Assembly (NCBI GenBank): GCA_023415235.1
Contig: JAEZLP010000037.1
Coordinates: 45,643 to 109,642 of the forward strand
DNA from: Bacillota bacterium
Lineage (GTDB): Bacteria; Bacillota; Clostridia; Peptostreptococcales; Anaerovoracaceae
Length of the DNA: 64,000 nt
Direction: 5' to 3'
A program made the position numbers and the translations under genes. Below are positions 33,825 through 42,513 of the stretch, in pieces. The stretch's first letter is position 1; each line of letters starts with the position of its first letter. The notes below the pieces were generated by a model that was given only the letters and a program-made list of their open reading frames with translations, had not been told where the DNA came from and did no database searches.

Positions 33825-34391
33825 TTAGAACTGAACTTTTACCGCTTCCCTCTGCGTTTCGTCGGTTACTTCAAACATAGTTTTGCGGGTAAATCTAAAA
33901 ATTCCCGCAATGATATTGCTTGGGAAGGATTCCGTCTTCGTATTGAATTCCTTAACTACGGCATTATAGTATTTTCTTGAATTGGCAATCTCGTCCTCGA
34001 TCCGCTGAAGCTGCGACTGCAGGTCTAGGAAATTTTGATTGGCTTTCAGATCGGGATATGCCTCGGCGATTGCGAACAGACTGCGCAGAGTACCCTGCAG
34101 CATATTTTCTCCCTGGATCCGACCCTCGATGGTTTTCGCATCAGCCGCCATATTTCTGGCCTGCACCACCTTTTCCAGCGTGTTTTTTTCATGAGCTGCA
34201 TAGCCTTTAACGGTTTCGACCAGATTTGGTATGAGATCGTACCTCTTCTTAAGATAGACGTCCATGGTGGCAAAGGCTTCCTCCACCATGTTGCGCAGAC
34301 GGATAAATCCGTTGTACGCCGATACGGCCCAAATCCCCAAGATGACGATTAAGGCCAGAATAACGATAAGAACTATCATTCCTGTTCCCAT
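33825..34391 (-). CDS. lemA: LemA family protein
   Basis: 188 residues. One N-terminal membrane helix (MIVLIVILALIVILGIWAVS), then a long helical cytoplasmic or periplasmic bundle with the family hallmark RLRNMVEEAFATMDVYLKKR (partly: NMVEEAFATMDVYLKKR), YDLIPNLVETVKGYA and FNTKTESFPSNIIA. Function unknown; conserved with DUF2207 partners. The ATG at 34391 has AAGGAGG seven bases upstream; a start at 34427 adds an unlikely basic segment. The upstream region contains tandem repeats and a 31-codon gene on the same strand. Confidence 0.92.
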   Translation of the reverse strand: MGTGMIVLIVILALIVILGIWAVSAYNGFIRLRNMVEEAFATMDVYLKKRYDLIPNLVETVKGYAAHEKNTLEKVVQARNMAADAKTIEGRIQGENMLQGTLRSLFAIAEAYPDLKANQNFLDLQSQLQRIEDEIANSRKYYNAVVKEFNTKTESFPSNIIAGIFRFTRKTMFEVTDETQREAVKVQF

Positions 34392-34414
34392 ATTGAATAC
34401 CCTCCTTTTATTTA

Positions 34415-34496
34415 TTTGGCGGATCAACGGTTTTCACCCGATCCCATTGGCAGATTATCGGTTTTCCCGATCCCTTTGGTGGATTATCGGTTGTTC
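34415..34496. repeat. Three tandem imperfect copies of a 29-31 bp unit
   Basis: Units at 34415-34445, 34446-34474 and 34475-34496 (partial), with core TTGG.GGATTATCGGTTTT.CC.GATCCC. The third unit contains the stop codon of the small ORF 34484-34579, so it looks as if the 3' end of that gene was duplicated downstream. Lies just before lemA. Confidence 0.65.
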
Positions 34497-34579
34497 AAGG
34501 CTAGTACAAGACCTATCACCACAACGATGATCACTGCGCCTGCAATACCGGCAATGCCCATTAAGCTCATCGACATCAT
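34484..34579 (-). CDS. Putative 31-residue single-helix membrane peptide
   Basis: Opens with MMSMSLMGIAGIAG, continues as a pure hydrophobic helix rich in Ile and Val, and ends LVLALNNR. AAGGAG lies six bases before the ATG at 34579. Too short for usual gene finders. Same strand as lemA, 92 bases upstream of it and separated by the tandem repeats. Could be a small membrane regulator or a type I toxin-like peptide; I see no antisense RNA gene opposite it. Coding status is inferred from site and hydrophobicity only. Confidence 0.5.
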   Translation of the reverse strand: MMSMSLMGIAGIAGAVIIVVVIGLVLALNNR

Positions 34580-34611
34580 CTCTTGCTCCTTTCCTCCCCT
34601 ATTGCATTAAA

Positions 34612-34643
34612 ATACAAAAATCCGAAATGGAATATTCCATCTC
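34612..34643 (-). terminator. Probable terminator of ung
   Basis: Minus strand GAGATGGAAT/ATTCCATTTC hairpin followed by GGATTTTTG, about 30 bases after the ung stop codon. Confidence 0.45.
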
Positions 34644-34673
34644 TTCCTGATTGAGTTTTTTTCGGGCTTATTA

Positions 34674-35342
34674 TTATGACTTGATTTCCCAGTCAATTGT
34701 TTCTCCGTACTGAGACAGAAACTGATTCGCCTTTGAAAAATGCCGGCAGCCGAAGAATCCGTTGTGCGCCGAAAGAGGGCTTGGATGAGGCGCCGTCAAA
34801 ATCAGATGGTTCCTGTTGGTGATCAGGCGGGCTTTCGACTTTGCATTGGCTCCCCAAAGCAGGAATACCATGGGTTTTTCCCGCCGGTTCAAAAGCTCGA
34901 TGACGTGGTCCGTAAAAATCTCCCAGCCTTTTCCTTTGTGGGAATTCGCCCGTCCGATCCTGACTGTCAGCACCGTGTTCAGAAGGAGAACTCCCTGCTT
35001 CGCCCAATCCTCCAAACAGCCGTGATCCGGGGCCTTGATCCCCAGGTCGCTCTCCAGCTCTTTAAAAATATTTACCAGGGACGGTGGCTTGGGCACTCCC
35101 TTTTTTACAGAGAAGCAAAGACCGTGGGCCTGATTCGGCTCGTGGTAGGGGTCCTGGCCCAGTATGACTGCCTTGACATTCTGATAGGACGTATGCTTCA
35201 GGGAATTGAATATGTCATACTTGGACGGGAAGATGACCTGTGTCTTGTATTCCTGGATCAGAAAGGTTCTGAGCGCTACGTAGTAATCCTTATCAAATTC
35301 GCCGTCCAGGACGGTGTCCCAGTCGTTTCCTATATTGACCAT
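34674..35342 (-). CDS. ung: Uracil-DNA glycosylase, family 1
   Basis: Removes uracil from DNA. 222 residues. Motif [16 protein letters not shown] carries the catalytic aspartate D64, [12 protein letters not shown] is the middle motif, and [16 protein letters not shown] is the minor-groove leucine loop with its histidine. Standard length. Divergent from the DUF6873 gene. No special regulation seen. Confidence 0.96.
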   Translation of the reverse strand: MVNIGNDWDTVLDGEFDKDYYVALRTFLIQEYKTQVIFPSKYDIFNSLKHTSYQNVKAVILGQDPYHEPNQAHGLCFSVKKGVPKPPSLVNIFKELESDLGIKAPDHGCLEDWAKQGVLLLNTVLTVRIGRANSHKGKGWEIFTDHVIELLNRREKPMVFLLWGANAKSKARLITNRNHLILTAPHPSPLSAHNGFFGCRHFSKANQFLSQYGETIDWEIKS

Positions 35343-35476
35343 ATCTGCTGTTGGAGGAATTGATCCTCCTGCTCCTTATTCATATTCTAATGCTGCCCGG
35401 CTTTCAGTTTCCGTTATTAAAAAATATATAATAAATATGGTGAGAAAACAAGGAGTTATCGTGTATAATACATTCT

Positions 35477-36175
35477 ATGAGTACGGTTTTTCTGTCTGAA
35501 AATACAAATACCATACTGAAAAAAGCCCTGCGGGACCAGGGATATGAGCTGATTGAAATTCGCAGGACCGCTACGGTTTATGATTCCATTTCCTCTCACG
35601 CCGATATTTACCTGTGCAAAATCAATGACGAGCTTGTGGTTGCCCCTGTGCAGCTTCCAATGATTTTAGAGGGTTTGCTGAAAAACGGTGTAAAATTCAC
35701 GGCGGGAGCTTCGGAACCGGGGTTCCGGTATCCGCTGAACGTGAAATACAACGCGGCCCAGATTGGAAGCGTTCTGATTCACAATCGAAGCTGTACCGAT
35801 CCCGTCATACTGGAGAAGGCGCGCAGGTTTGGGATGGACCTGATCCATGTGAAGCAGGGTTACACAAAATGCAGCCTGGTGATCGTGGATGACTCCTCGG
35901 TGATTACCTCCGATGGGGGAATCGCTTCCGCATTGGAGCGGAACGGGTTCGACGTTCTTGTCATTTCCCCGGGCCATGTTGCGCTGCCTGGTTTTCCCTA
36001 CGGATTTTTGGGCGGAGCTACCGGCAAAATCGGGAATCAAATCGTATTCAACGGAGATCTTTCCGCCCATCCCGATTTTCTCAGAATCAAAGAATTTATT
36101 GAGCGTCGGGGCCTCCGCGTCACCTGGTTCACGGAATATCCCCTTGAAGACATCGGCTCGCTAATACAACTATAA
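35477..36175 (+). CDS. DUF6873-like GME-fold protein
   Basis: 232 residues. The overall pattern (HADIYLCKINDELVVAP, VKQGYTKCSLVIVDDSSVITSDGG, LVISPGHVALPGFPYGFLGGA) recalls the guanidino-group-modifying fold of agmatine deiminase and arginine deiminase relatives and matches what is annotated as DUF6873 in Clostridia. A cysteine (YTKCSL) and histidine (SPGHV) are present, but I cannot confirm an active site. Followed 26 bases later by the radical SAM gene on the same strand, so probably co-transcribed. Function unknown. Confidence 0.6.
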   Translation: MSTVFLSENTNTILKKALRDQGYELIEIRRTATVYDSISSHADIYLCKINDELVVAPVQLPMILEGLLKNGVKFTAGASEPGFRYPLNVKYNAAQIGSVLIHNRSCTDPVILEKARRFGMDLIHVKQGYTKCSLVIVDDSSVITSDGGIASALERNGFDVLVISPGHVALPGFPYGFLGGATGKIGNQIVFNGDLSAHPDFLRIKEFIERRGLRVTWFTEYPLEDIGSLIQL

Positions 36176-36201
36176 ACATGAGATGAGGTATTGAAAATAA
36201 A

Positions 36202-37236
36202 ATGAAAACCCATGCCATCATTCCCATATTCATTCCCCATCTTGGCTGTCCCAACGACTGCGTTTTCTGCAATCAGAAAAAGATCACAGCCAGAACAAAG
36301 CCCCTTTCCATGGAAGAAATGAAGCACCAGATCGAGCAATACCTGGCAACTATGTACGGCCGGGAAATTCAAACGGTGGAAATTGCATTTTACGGCGGAA
36401 GCTTTACGGGAATTCCCATGGAACAGCAAAGGGAATTTCTATCGGTCGCCAAGGAGTACAAGGATCGGGGTCTGGTTCAGAAAATCCATCTTTCCACACG
36501 CCCGGATTATATTGACGAAGCGATCCTTTCGAATCTGAAAAAGTTCGGTGTGGATATTATCGAGCTGGGAGTGCAGTCTCTGGACGAGGATGTGCTTCGC
36601 AGATCCCGCAGAGGCCATAGCCGGGAAGCGGTATTCCGCGCGTCCCGCCTGATTCAGGACGCCGGTTTCGAACTTGGTCTTCAGCTGATGATCGGACTTC
36701 CCGGTGACACTTATGAGAAAGCTGTACGGTCAGCTTGGGAGGCGGCGGAGATCGGGCCGTCCATCGCAAGGATATACCCCACAGTAATTATTAAGGATAC
36801 GGAACTTCACCGCATGTATCTCAGCGGAGAATACCAGCCCTTTTCCATGGAGGAAACCATCCGGACGGCAAAGGATATGTACCAGACTCTGACAGAGGCC
36901 GGTGTAAATGTAATCCGAGTCGGTCTGAAAAGCACCGATCTGATCAGGGAAAACGGAGAAACAGCCGGAAGCTATCACCCCGCGTTCCGCCAGGTTGTGG
37001 AAAGCGAGCTGGCGCGGGAGCAGTTGGAAGCTCAGCTTCAGCGGCTGCTCGCATCCGAGGCCCATCCTTTGAAAATCAGCTTCTGCAGCAGCGAAGCCTG
37101 CTTATCCAATCTGATCGGCCATAAAAAATCCAATAAGATTTATTTCGAACAAAAGTACCCTCATTTGAGATTTCGCTTTCAGTCGGACCGTGATCTTCCC
37201 GAAGGCGTTTACTCCATAAGGCTCCAATCCGATTAA
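36202..37236 (+). CDS. Elp3-like radical SAM protein
   Basis: 344 residues. The 4Fe-4S motif is [11 protein letters not shown] (C16, C20, C23), followed by [45 protein letters not shown] and [11 protein letters not shown], all typical of the group annotated as elongator complex protein 3-like in bacteria. It lacks the C-terminal acetyltransferase domain of true Elp3. Probably modifies tRNA or another substrate; unknown. It ends tail-to-tail with the UPF0210 gene, sharing four bases (TTAA). Confidence 0.85.
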   Translation: MKTHAIIPIFIPHLGCPNDCVFCNQKKITARTKPLSMEEMKHQIEQYLATMYGREIQTVEIAFYGGSFTGIPMEQQREFLSVAKEYKDRGLVQKIHLSTRPDYIDEAILSNLKKFGVDIIELGVQSLDEDVLRRSRRGHSREAVFRASRLIQDAGFELGLQLMIGLPGDTYEKAVRSAWEAAEIGPSIARIYPTVIIKDTELHRMYLSGEYQPFSMEETIRTAKDMYQTLTEAGVNVIRVGLKSTDLIRENGETAGSYHPAFRQVVESELAREQLEAQLQRLLASEAHPLKISFCSSEACLSNLIGHKKSNKIYFEQKYPHLRFRFQSDRDLPEGVYSIRLQSD

Positions 37237-38591
37237 TTCTTCAAGCTTTGAATGGGGGCGGGAATCCTGCCTCCCCTGTTGATCAGCGTAGCCGGTGATT
37301 TCCGGTTGATTTTCATTACGGGACCGTTTCCCAGAAGTCCTCCGAACTCAAGCTCTTCCCCTTCGTCCTTTCCGATGGCGGGGATCACTCTAACCGCTGT
37401 GGTCTTTGAATTGATCATTCCGATGGCCGCTTCATCCGCGATGATTGCCGAGATAATCTCAGCCGGGGTATCTCCGGGAATCACGATCATATCCAGCCCA
37501 ACGGAACAAACAGCAGTCATAGCCTCAAGCTTTTCAATAGATAGGACGCCGCTGCGCGCTGCGTTGATCATTCCCGCGTCCTCCGTTACGGGTATAAAGG
37601 CTCCCGACAGTCCTCCCACGTTGGAGGAAGCCATGACTCCGCCCTTTTTCACGGCATCGTTAAGCATGGCAAGGGCCGCGGTTGTTCCATGGGCGCCGCA
37701 TTGCTCCAAACCGATTTCCTCCAGAATATGGGCCACCGAGTCTCCGATTGCGGGAGTCGGCGCCAGGGACAGGTCGACGATACCGAAGGGGACCCCCAGA
37801 CGCTGGGAGGCCTCGCTTCCAACCAATTGTCCCATTCTTGTGATCTTAAATGCGGTTCTTTTAATGATATCTGAGACTTGGGTCAAATCGCAGCTGCTTC
37901 CGGCCTTTGCCAACGCGGCACGCACCACGCCCGGGCCGGATACTCCCACATTGATCACACAATCCGGTTCCCCCGGACCGTGAAAGGCTCCCGCCATAAA
38001 GGGATTGTCCTCCGGAGCATTGCAAAATACCACCAGCTTGGCAGCTCCGATGCACTGGTTATCCGCAGTCAGCTCAGCAGCCTTCCGGACGACCTCTCCC
38101 ATGGTTTTTACCGCATCCATATTGATTCCTGATTTTGTGGAACCGATATTAACGGAGGAACAAACAAATTCCGTTTCCGCCAGCGCTCTCGGAATCGCTT
38201 CGATCAGCTCCCTGTCCCCTGGAGAAAAGCCCTTGTGGACCAGCGCGGAAAACCCTCCGATAAAATTGACCCCAACATCCCGGGCGGCCCGATCCAAAGT
38301 CAGGGCATATTTAACCGGATCGCCGCCGGAAGCGCCGACCAGCATGGCGATGGGTGTCACGGCAATTCTTTTGTTGATGATGGGGATCCCATACTTCTGC
38401 TCGATGTCGCAGCCGGTTTTCACCAAATCCTTGGCGCAGCGGTGAATTTTTTCATACACCTTTTCGCAGGACCGGTCTATATCGCTGTCGCAGCAGTCCA
38501 GCAGGGAAATACCCATCGTGATTGTTCTTATATCCAAATTCTCATCCTGTATCATGGTGATGGTTTCCATGATATCGGTCATATTAAGCAT
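37233..38591 (-). CDS. UPF0210/DUF711 (PFL) family protein
   Basis: 452 residues, a cytosolic protein that structurally resembles glycyl-radical folds but has no proven reaction. Recognised by [72 protein letters not shown] and [23 protein letters not shown]. Its near-universal partner is a UPF0237 ACT protein, which lies 36 bases upstream on the same strand here. Shares the 4-base TTAA with the end of the radical SAM gene. Confidence 0.93.
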   Translation of the reverse strand: MLNMTDIMETITMIQDENLDIRTITMGISLLDCCDSDIDRSCEKVYEKIHRCAKDLVKTGCDIEQKYGIPIINKRIAVTPIAMLVGASGGDPVKYALTLDRAARDVGVNFIGGFSALVHKGFSPGDRELIEAIPRALAETEFVCSSVNIGSTKSGINMDAVKTMGEVVRKAAELTADNQCIGAAKLVVFCNAPEDNPFMAGAFHGPGEPDCVINVGVSGPGVVRAALAKAGSSCDLTQVSDIIKRTAFKITRMGQLVGSEASQRLGVPFGIVDLSLAPTPAIGDSVAHILEEIGLEQCGAHGTTAALAMLNDAVKKGGVMASSNVGGLSGAFIPVTEDAGMINAARSGVLSIEKLEAMTAVCSVGLDMIVIPGDTPAEIISAIIADEAAIGMINSKTTAVRVIPAIGKDEGEELEFGGLLGNGPVMKINRKSPATLINRGGRIPAPIQSLKN

Positions 38592-38627
38592 ACGTTACCT
38601 CCAAGTTTCTAACAGCATACAGCAGAA

Positions 38628-38891
38628 TCAAATGCGGTGCATGGAATTGAAAATATCTTCATGCATGACGTGGATCGTCATTCCCGGCACATTGTTCTTC
38701 AAACGCAGCTGAAGCTCACCCAGGTCACAGTTCATTTTTTCCATATCGATCAGCATGACCATGGCAAAGAATTCCTGCAAGACCGACTGAGTTACCTCAA
38801 TAACATTCGCGTTTGCTTCGGCGCAGGTTGTGCTTACCTTTGCCAGTATACCGACCATATCTCTACCGATGACGGTTATTACTGCTCTCAT
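38628..38891 (-). CDS. ACT domain protein (UPF0237)
   Basis: 87 residues, a single ACT domain: MRAVITVIGRDMVGILAKVS, then ANANVIEVTQSVLQEFFAMVML. ACT domains bind small molecules, often amino acids. I chose the ATG at 38891 because GGAGG lies eight bases before it; the ATG at 38906 is itself part of that site. Forms a two-gene operon with UPF0210, the usual arrangement, probably as its regulatory subunit. Confidence 0.9.
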   Translation of the reverse strand: MRAVITVIGRDMVGILAKVSTTCAEANANVIEVTQSVLQEFFAMVMLIDMEKMNCDLGELQLRLKNNVPGMTIHVMHEDIFNSMHRI

Positions 38892-39057
38892 TTCTGATTC
38901 CTCCATATTTATATATATTTCTCCTATTGCAATAGCAGTATTTTATCACATCCCAGTCGGAATGCCTAGTGAAAACTAAAGTGAAGTATTTTCCGTTACA
39001 TTTTCTGAAAAAGGGGAAAATATACCTTAATAGGAATAATAAAAAGGAGAACAGGCC

Positions 39058-39459
39058 ATGGACAATGAAAATAAAATGAATGAAATGCTCAGCAAAAAGG
39101 TATGGGCGGTAATCGGCGCAACTCCCAACACAGAGAAAACAGCCAACCGGATTTTTCATACCCTTCGCTCCCACGGTTATGAGACTTATGCGGTGAATCC
39201 GAATTATACCGAATTGGACGACGGGACAAAATGCTATGCCTGTTTGGAGGATCTTCCCAACAAACCGGACTGCGTGGATTTCGTAATACCCCCTGCGGTC
39301 ACCCTTAAAAGCCTGGAGGAAATGGATCCGGAAGAATATCCGTATATCTGGCTTCAGCCCGGAACCTATGACAAGGAAATCGTCGAATTTGCTGAAAAAA
39401 AAGGGTTTAAGGTGGTTCACGAAGGAGCCTGCGCAATGGCCGCCGTACGGCTGCGATAA
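39058..39459 (+). CDS. CoA-binding domain protein (YccU-like)
   Basis: 133 residues, a Rossmann-type CoA_binding_2 domain: KKVWAVIGATPNTEKTANRI, GYETYAVNPNY, DCVDFVIPPAVTLKSLEEM and FKVVHEGACAMAAVRL. Single-domain members bind CoA or a nucleotide; role not known. AAAAGGAGAACAGGCC precedes the ATG. The stop codon lies in the first copy of a triple tandem repeat (39444-39530), followed by a strong terminator. Confidence 0.85.
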   Translation: MDNENKMNEMLSKKVWAVIGATPNTEKTANRIFHTLRSHGYETYAVNPNYTELDDGTKCYACLEDLPNKPDCVDFVIPPAVTLKSLEEMDPEEYPYIWLQPGTYDKEIVEFAEKKGFKVVHEGACAMAAVRLR

Positions 39460-39530
39460 AAATGCAATACGCCATGCGGTTACGATAGAAATACAAAACA
39501 CCGTACAGTTGTGATAGAAATGCGCTACAA
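39444..39530. repeat. Three tandem 29-bp imperfect repeats covering a gene end
   Basis: Copies at 39444-39472, 39473-39501 and 39502-39530, sharing the pattern C.TRCRGYTRYGATARAAATRC. The first copy holds the last codons and TAA stop of the CoA-binding gene; the others follow it. Exact 29-base phasing. Confidence 0.8.
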
Positions 39531-39534
39531 TGAA

Positions 39535-39573
39535 AACGCACAGCGGCGACCCAGGTCGCCGTTGCGCGTTTTT
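39535..39573 (+). terminator. Terminator after the CoA-binding gene
   Basis: AACGCACAGCGGCGACC pairs with GGTCGCCGTTGCGCGTT (one wobble, one mismatch), loop within CAG, then TTTTT. Confidence 0.8.
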
Positions 39574-39596
39574 ATCGTTTTCCCCCGGATGACAGA

Positions 39597-40355
39597 TCAT
39601 GCTCCCGTATAAATCCGGATTGCGTCCCTAAGGAATTCTGTGGCGCCGGGTTGATCCTTGTCATAGTATGCCTTGAACCGTTCGTCAGCCACGTACACCT
39701 CTCCCAACCCCGCATGGGCTTCTTTTGAATAGCCGTCCCAGTACAGGCACAGCCACTGTCTGTGCAGATCAGCGGCCTTCTGCGCCAGCTCTCCCGCCGG
39801 ATTTCCGGTTTCATATGCTCTCTTTAGTGTATCCAAAATCTCTCCGGAAAGCTTTTCCGCTTTTTCGTATTCCTCCGGCGTCATATTCAGCACTCTTTGG
39901 TTTGATTCGTTCACAGCGACATCCCCGTACTTCTCTCTTATCTCTTTCCCATACTCTTTTTCGTTGTTCTCTACAAGCTTCCGTTTCAATCCCTCAAATT
40001 TATCCTTATCGTTCATTGTAATCCTCCCTTCCGCCGATGCGATCGTATTTTTGACATTGGCAATCAGCCGATCTATCTGATCTCTTTTTTCGAGAAGTCT
40101 GGAGTAGTGCTCATGAAGAGCTCTGACGGGGTCAAAGTCCGGCGCGTTGAGTATCCTCCTGATCGTATCAAGATCCACGTCGAGCGCTCTGTAAAAGAGA
40201 ATTTGCTGCAGCCGGTCTACTTCTTTCGAGCCGTAAATCCGATATCCCGAAGAATTGATCCTTGCCGGCTTCAGAAGCCCGATCTCATCGTAGTATCGCA
40301 GCGTCCTCGTACTGACGCCGGCCAGCCGCCCCAGCTTTTGAATCGTATATTCCAT
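39597..40355 (-). CDS. MerR family regulator with TipAS-like effector domain
   Basis: 252 residues. N-terminal MerR helix-turn-helix (YTIQKLGRLAGVSTRTLRYYDEIGLL), a coiled dimerisation helix to about residue 120, then a TipAS-type domain (EKYGDVAVNESNQRVLNMTPEEYEKAEK ... GYSKEAHAGLGEVYVADERF; quoted in part). TipA-like regulators bind drugs or peptides and activate efflux genes. No dedicated target gene is adjacent; its own promoter (40372-40402) has the 19-base spacer of MerR-controlled promoters, so it probably autoregulates. Two ATG codons near the start; 40355 follows AAGGAGGTGACTAC. Confidence 0.88.
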   Translation of the reverse strand: MEYTIQKLGRLAGVSTRTLRYYDEIGLLKPARINSSGYRIYGSKEVDRLQQILFYRALDVDLDTIRRILNAPDFDPVRALHEHYSRLLEKRDQIDRLIANVKNTIASAEGRITMNDKDKFEGLKRKLVENNEKEYGKEIREKYGDVAVNESNQRVLNMTPEEYEKAEKLSGEILDTLKRAYETGNPAGELAQKAADLHRQWLCLYWDGYSKEAHAGLGEVYVADERFKAYYDKDQPGATEFLRDAIRIYTGA

Positions 40356-40371
40356 GTAGTCACCTCCTTAC

Positions 40372-40402
40372 AATATGATCTTAAACCTTTCCGTAACGTC
40401 AA
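40372..40402 (-). promoter_or_regulatory. MerR-type promoter with 19-base spacer
   Basis: Minus strand TTGACG (40402-40397), 19-base spacer containing TTACGGAAAGGTTTAAG, CATATT (40377-40372). The long spacer is the hallmark of promoters that MerR proteins twist into activity. Confidence 0.55.
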
Positions 40403-40463
40403 TGTCAATAATTTTTTATTTATTTCAAATAAAGTTCCCATCCTTCGGAGGTTAAATTGTTTG

Positions 40464-40489
40464 TTAATTCTGATAATTCTGTATCAATT
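40464..40489. promoter_or_regulatory. Possible enhancer site for the sigma-54 activator (permease 1)
   Basis: Imperfect inverted repeat AATTCTGATA ... GTATCAATT, about 95-120 bases upstream of the -24 box. Its AATTCTGA half-site matches the clearer site at 42307-42336. The rest of the 40403-40676 gap is AT-rich and holds only this and the sigma-54 promoter. Confidence 0.35.
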
Positions 40490-40582
40490 TTGAGCATATT
40501 TTTGCATTTTTTTATTCATTTATTATGAATAAATGAACCGAATTTCCCTGAATTTACTTATTGTTAAATATATAACTATGCA

Positions 40583-40597
40583 TGGTATGATATTTGC
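40583..40597 (+). promoter_or_regulatory. Sigma-54 promoter of permease 1
   Basis: TGGTATGATATTTGC: -24 GG and -12 GC at the required 12-base distance; one departure from TGGCA. Lies 80 bases before the permease ATG. Confidence 0.65.
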
Positions 40598-40676
40598 TGT
40601 TGTTAAATGTAATATAAGTAATTATAATATTCTTAATCTTATAATTATTTAAATTTCATTAAAAGGAGGAAAGATA

Positions 40677-42215
40677 ATGACAGAACAAGGTAGAGTTGTC
40701 GAGAAAAGTGAACGTACCTTAACCCGTGGCATTATGCCATGGCACGTCTCTTTGATCGCATTAGGCGGAATTATTGGTTCCTGCTACTTCCTGGGTCTGG
40801 GATTGACTTTCTCCGAAATGGGCCCCGGCGCCGTACTCATCGCATATGCGATTGCCGGAGTAACCATCTACGGAGTTATGCAGTCCTTCGCCGAGCTTCT
40901 TGTTAACGTTCCAAGAAGAGGTTCCTTCGTTTCCTACACTAGGGAATTTATGGGCGATACCGCTTCTGCAGGTATCGGCTGGGCGTTCTGGTGCAACTGG
41001 GTTGTTTATATCCCATCCGAAGCATTGGCTACCGCAGTTTTCATGAACTACTTCGTTACGCTTCCTTTTGAGAATCCTGCCTGGAGTACATTTGTATGGG
41101 GCATTGTCGCCCTGGCGCTGCTCACTTTAGTAAACATATACCGCGTAAAATGGTTCGGCCATATCGAGTCGGTCATGGCCATCATCAAAATCCTGGCAAT
41201 CATAGTATTTGTAATTTGCGGTCTTGGCATCTGGTTTGGACTCGTAGGAGGCAACCTCCATCCGTTTACCGGCGAAGGAGGATTTATCGGCGGCCAGATC
41301 CTGCTTGGCGGAGAAGGCTCCATCATGGAGAAGCTGTTCCCTGCCGGCGGCTTCATTATAGTAACCTATATGATCTGGACTCTTGTTAATTTCCAGGGAT
41401 CGGAAATCGTAGGACTTTCCGCTGCGGAAACACAGGATCCCGAAACCAACGTGCCGCTGGCATGCAGAAGAGTCGCTTATCGTATCATTTTGATCTATTT
41501 GATCCCTGTATTCATGCTGACCTTGATTGTGCCCTATGCTGAAGCCGGTCTGGACGAATCGATATTTGCGTATACGCTGGGAGTCTACGGGTTGAAATGG
41601 GCCGCTGGCATGTTCACCATCGTAACTCTGGTGGCTGCGTTCAGCTGTGCAAATTCAGGATTGTACGGCACCGTCCGTTCCCTTTACGGTCTGTCCGTCG
41701 AAGGTATGGCGCCGAAGTTCCTCTCCAATCTGAATATTTTCAATACTCCTCAGAACGCTACCATCTTTACCATCGTGCCGATCTGGCTCGTATATCTTCT
41801 GGGATTCGCATCCGATGAACTGGGACTCTGGGGAGAAGAGGGCCTTCCTCTGTATGCAAATCTCATCGGCATTTCAGGCTTCACCGGCACTCTCTGCTGG
41901 GTCGGAATCTGTATGTCCCAGGTGATCTTCAGAAAGAGGCTCAAGGAGAGAGGCTATGATCCGAATGAGGTTCTTACGGTGAAAGCGAAATGGTATCCGG
42001 GACTGGCGTATTTCGCCATCGTGCTCCAGATAGCGGCTATGATCCTGCTGGTATTCGAAGAAGGCGGAATGCCCGTATTTATTATTTCATTGATCGTAAT
42101 CTTTGTACCGATCCTGATCTATGTGACCCAGAAAAAGAGAGGCAAAATCAGAAACGTGGTCGTTCTCGGCGCAGACGAAGTGAAGTTTGAAGAGAAATTC
42201 CCGATCAAAGGCTGA
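40677..42215 (+). CDS. APC family amino acid permease (copy 1)
   Basis: 512 residues, about 12-14 membrane helices. The N-terminal RTLTRGIMPWHVSLIALGG leads into the APC signature GGIIGSCYFLGLGL; YGVMQSFAELLVNVPRRGSF, NFQGSEIVGLSAAETQDPETNVP and FSCANSGLYGTVRSLYGLS follow, as in AAT/LysP/GABA-permease relatives. It probably imports an amino acid or an amine by cation symport. About four of five residues equal those of copy 2 downstream. AAAGGAGGAAAGATA precedes the ATG. Sigma-54 promoter upstream and terminator downstream, so it is its own transcript. Substrate unknown; control by the neighbouring enhancer-binding protein is inferred. Confidence 0.88.
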   Translation: MTEQGRVVEKSERTLTRGIMPWHVSLIALGGIIGSCYFLGLGLTFSEMGPGAVLIAYAIAGVTIYGVMQSFAELLVNVPRRGSFVSYTREFMGDTASAGIGWAFWCNWVVYIPSEALATAVFMNYFVTLPFENPAWSTFVWGIVALALLTLVNIYRVKWFGHIESVMAIIKILAIIVFVICGLGIWFGLVGGNLHPFTGEGGFIGGQILLGGEGSIMEKLFPAGGFIIVTYMIWTLVNFQGSEIVGLSAAETQDPETNVPLACRRVAYRIILIYLIPVFMLTLIVPYAEAGLDESIFAYTLGVYGLKWAAGMFTIVTLVAAFSCANSGLYGTVRSLYGLSVEGMAPKFLSNLNIFNTPQNATIFTIVPIWLVYLLGFASDELGLWGEEGLPLYANLIGISGFTGTLCWVGICMSQVIFRKRLKERGYDPNEVLTVKAKWYPGLAYFAIVLQIAAMILLVFEEGGMPVFIISLIVIFVPILIYVTQKKRGKIRNVVVLGADEVKFEEKFPIKG

Positions 42216-42251
42216 TCAAGATTCCATATTCCAATACCCTCAAAAACCCTT

Positions 42252-42280
42252 CGGGAGGCAGTGAAACTGTCTCCCGTTTC
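42252..42280 (+). terminator. Terminator of permease 1
   Basis: CGGGAG(G)CAGT, loop GAA, ACTG(T)CTCCCG (42252-42276), then TTTCTATT. Confidence 0.75.
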
Positions 42281-42306
42281 TATTATCGCCTGTCTTACGG
42301 TGCTTA

Positions 42307-42336
42307 TCAATTCCGACAGTCAATTGTCAGAATTGA
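42307..42336. promoter_or_regulatory. 28-30 bp palindrome, likely enhancer site for the sigma-54 activator
   Basis: CAATTCCGACAGTC and AATTGTCAGAATTG form a near-perfect inverted repeat (outer arms TCAATTC.GACA / TGTC.GAATTGA). It lies about 90-120 bases upstream of the -24 box at 42426, the normal enhancer distance. The ATTGTCA half-site recurs before the aminotransferase gene. Confidence 0.6.
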
Positions 42337-42425
42337 ACGAGGATTCTTTCAATTACACTCCTTTTTTTTCCATCACAATTGCATAAATCCCTATTTCCCG
42401 CCATTGCTGGTCGCTTAATGTCGAA

Positions 42426-42440
42426 TGGCATAATTTTTGC
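42426..42440 (+). promoter_or_regulatory. Sigma-54 promoter of permease 2
   Basis: TGGCATAATTTTTGC matches TGGCA-N6-TTGC, with -24 GG and -12 GC correctly spaced. 74 bases before the permease ATG. Confidence 0.82.
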
Positions 42441-42513
42441 GGTTGTTAGGACCATTGGCAGTTATTATAATACTATTAATTTGCTAATCAATTTTTGACT
42501 GGAGGAAAAAATT

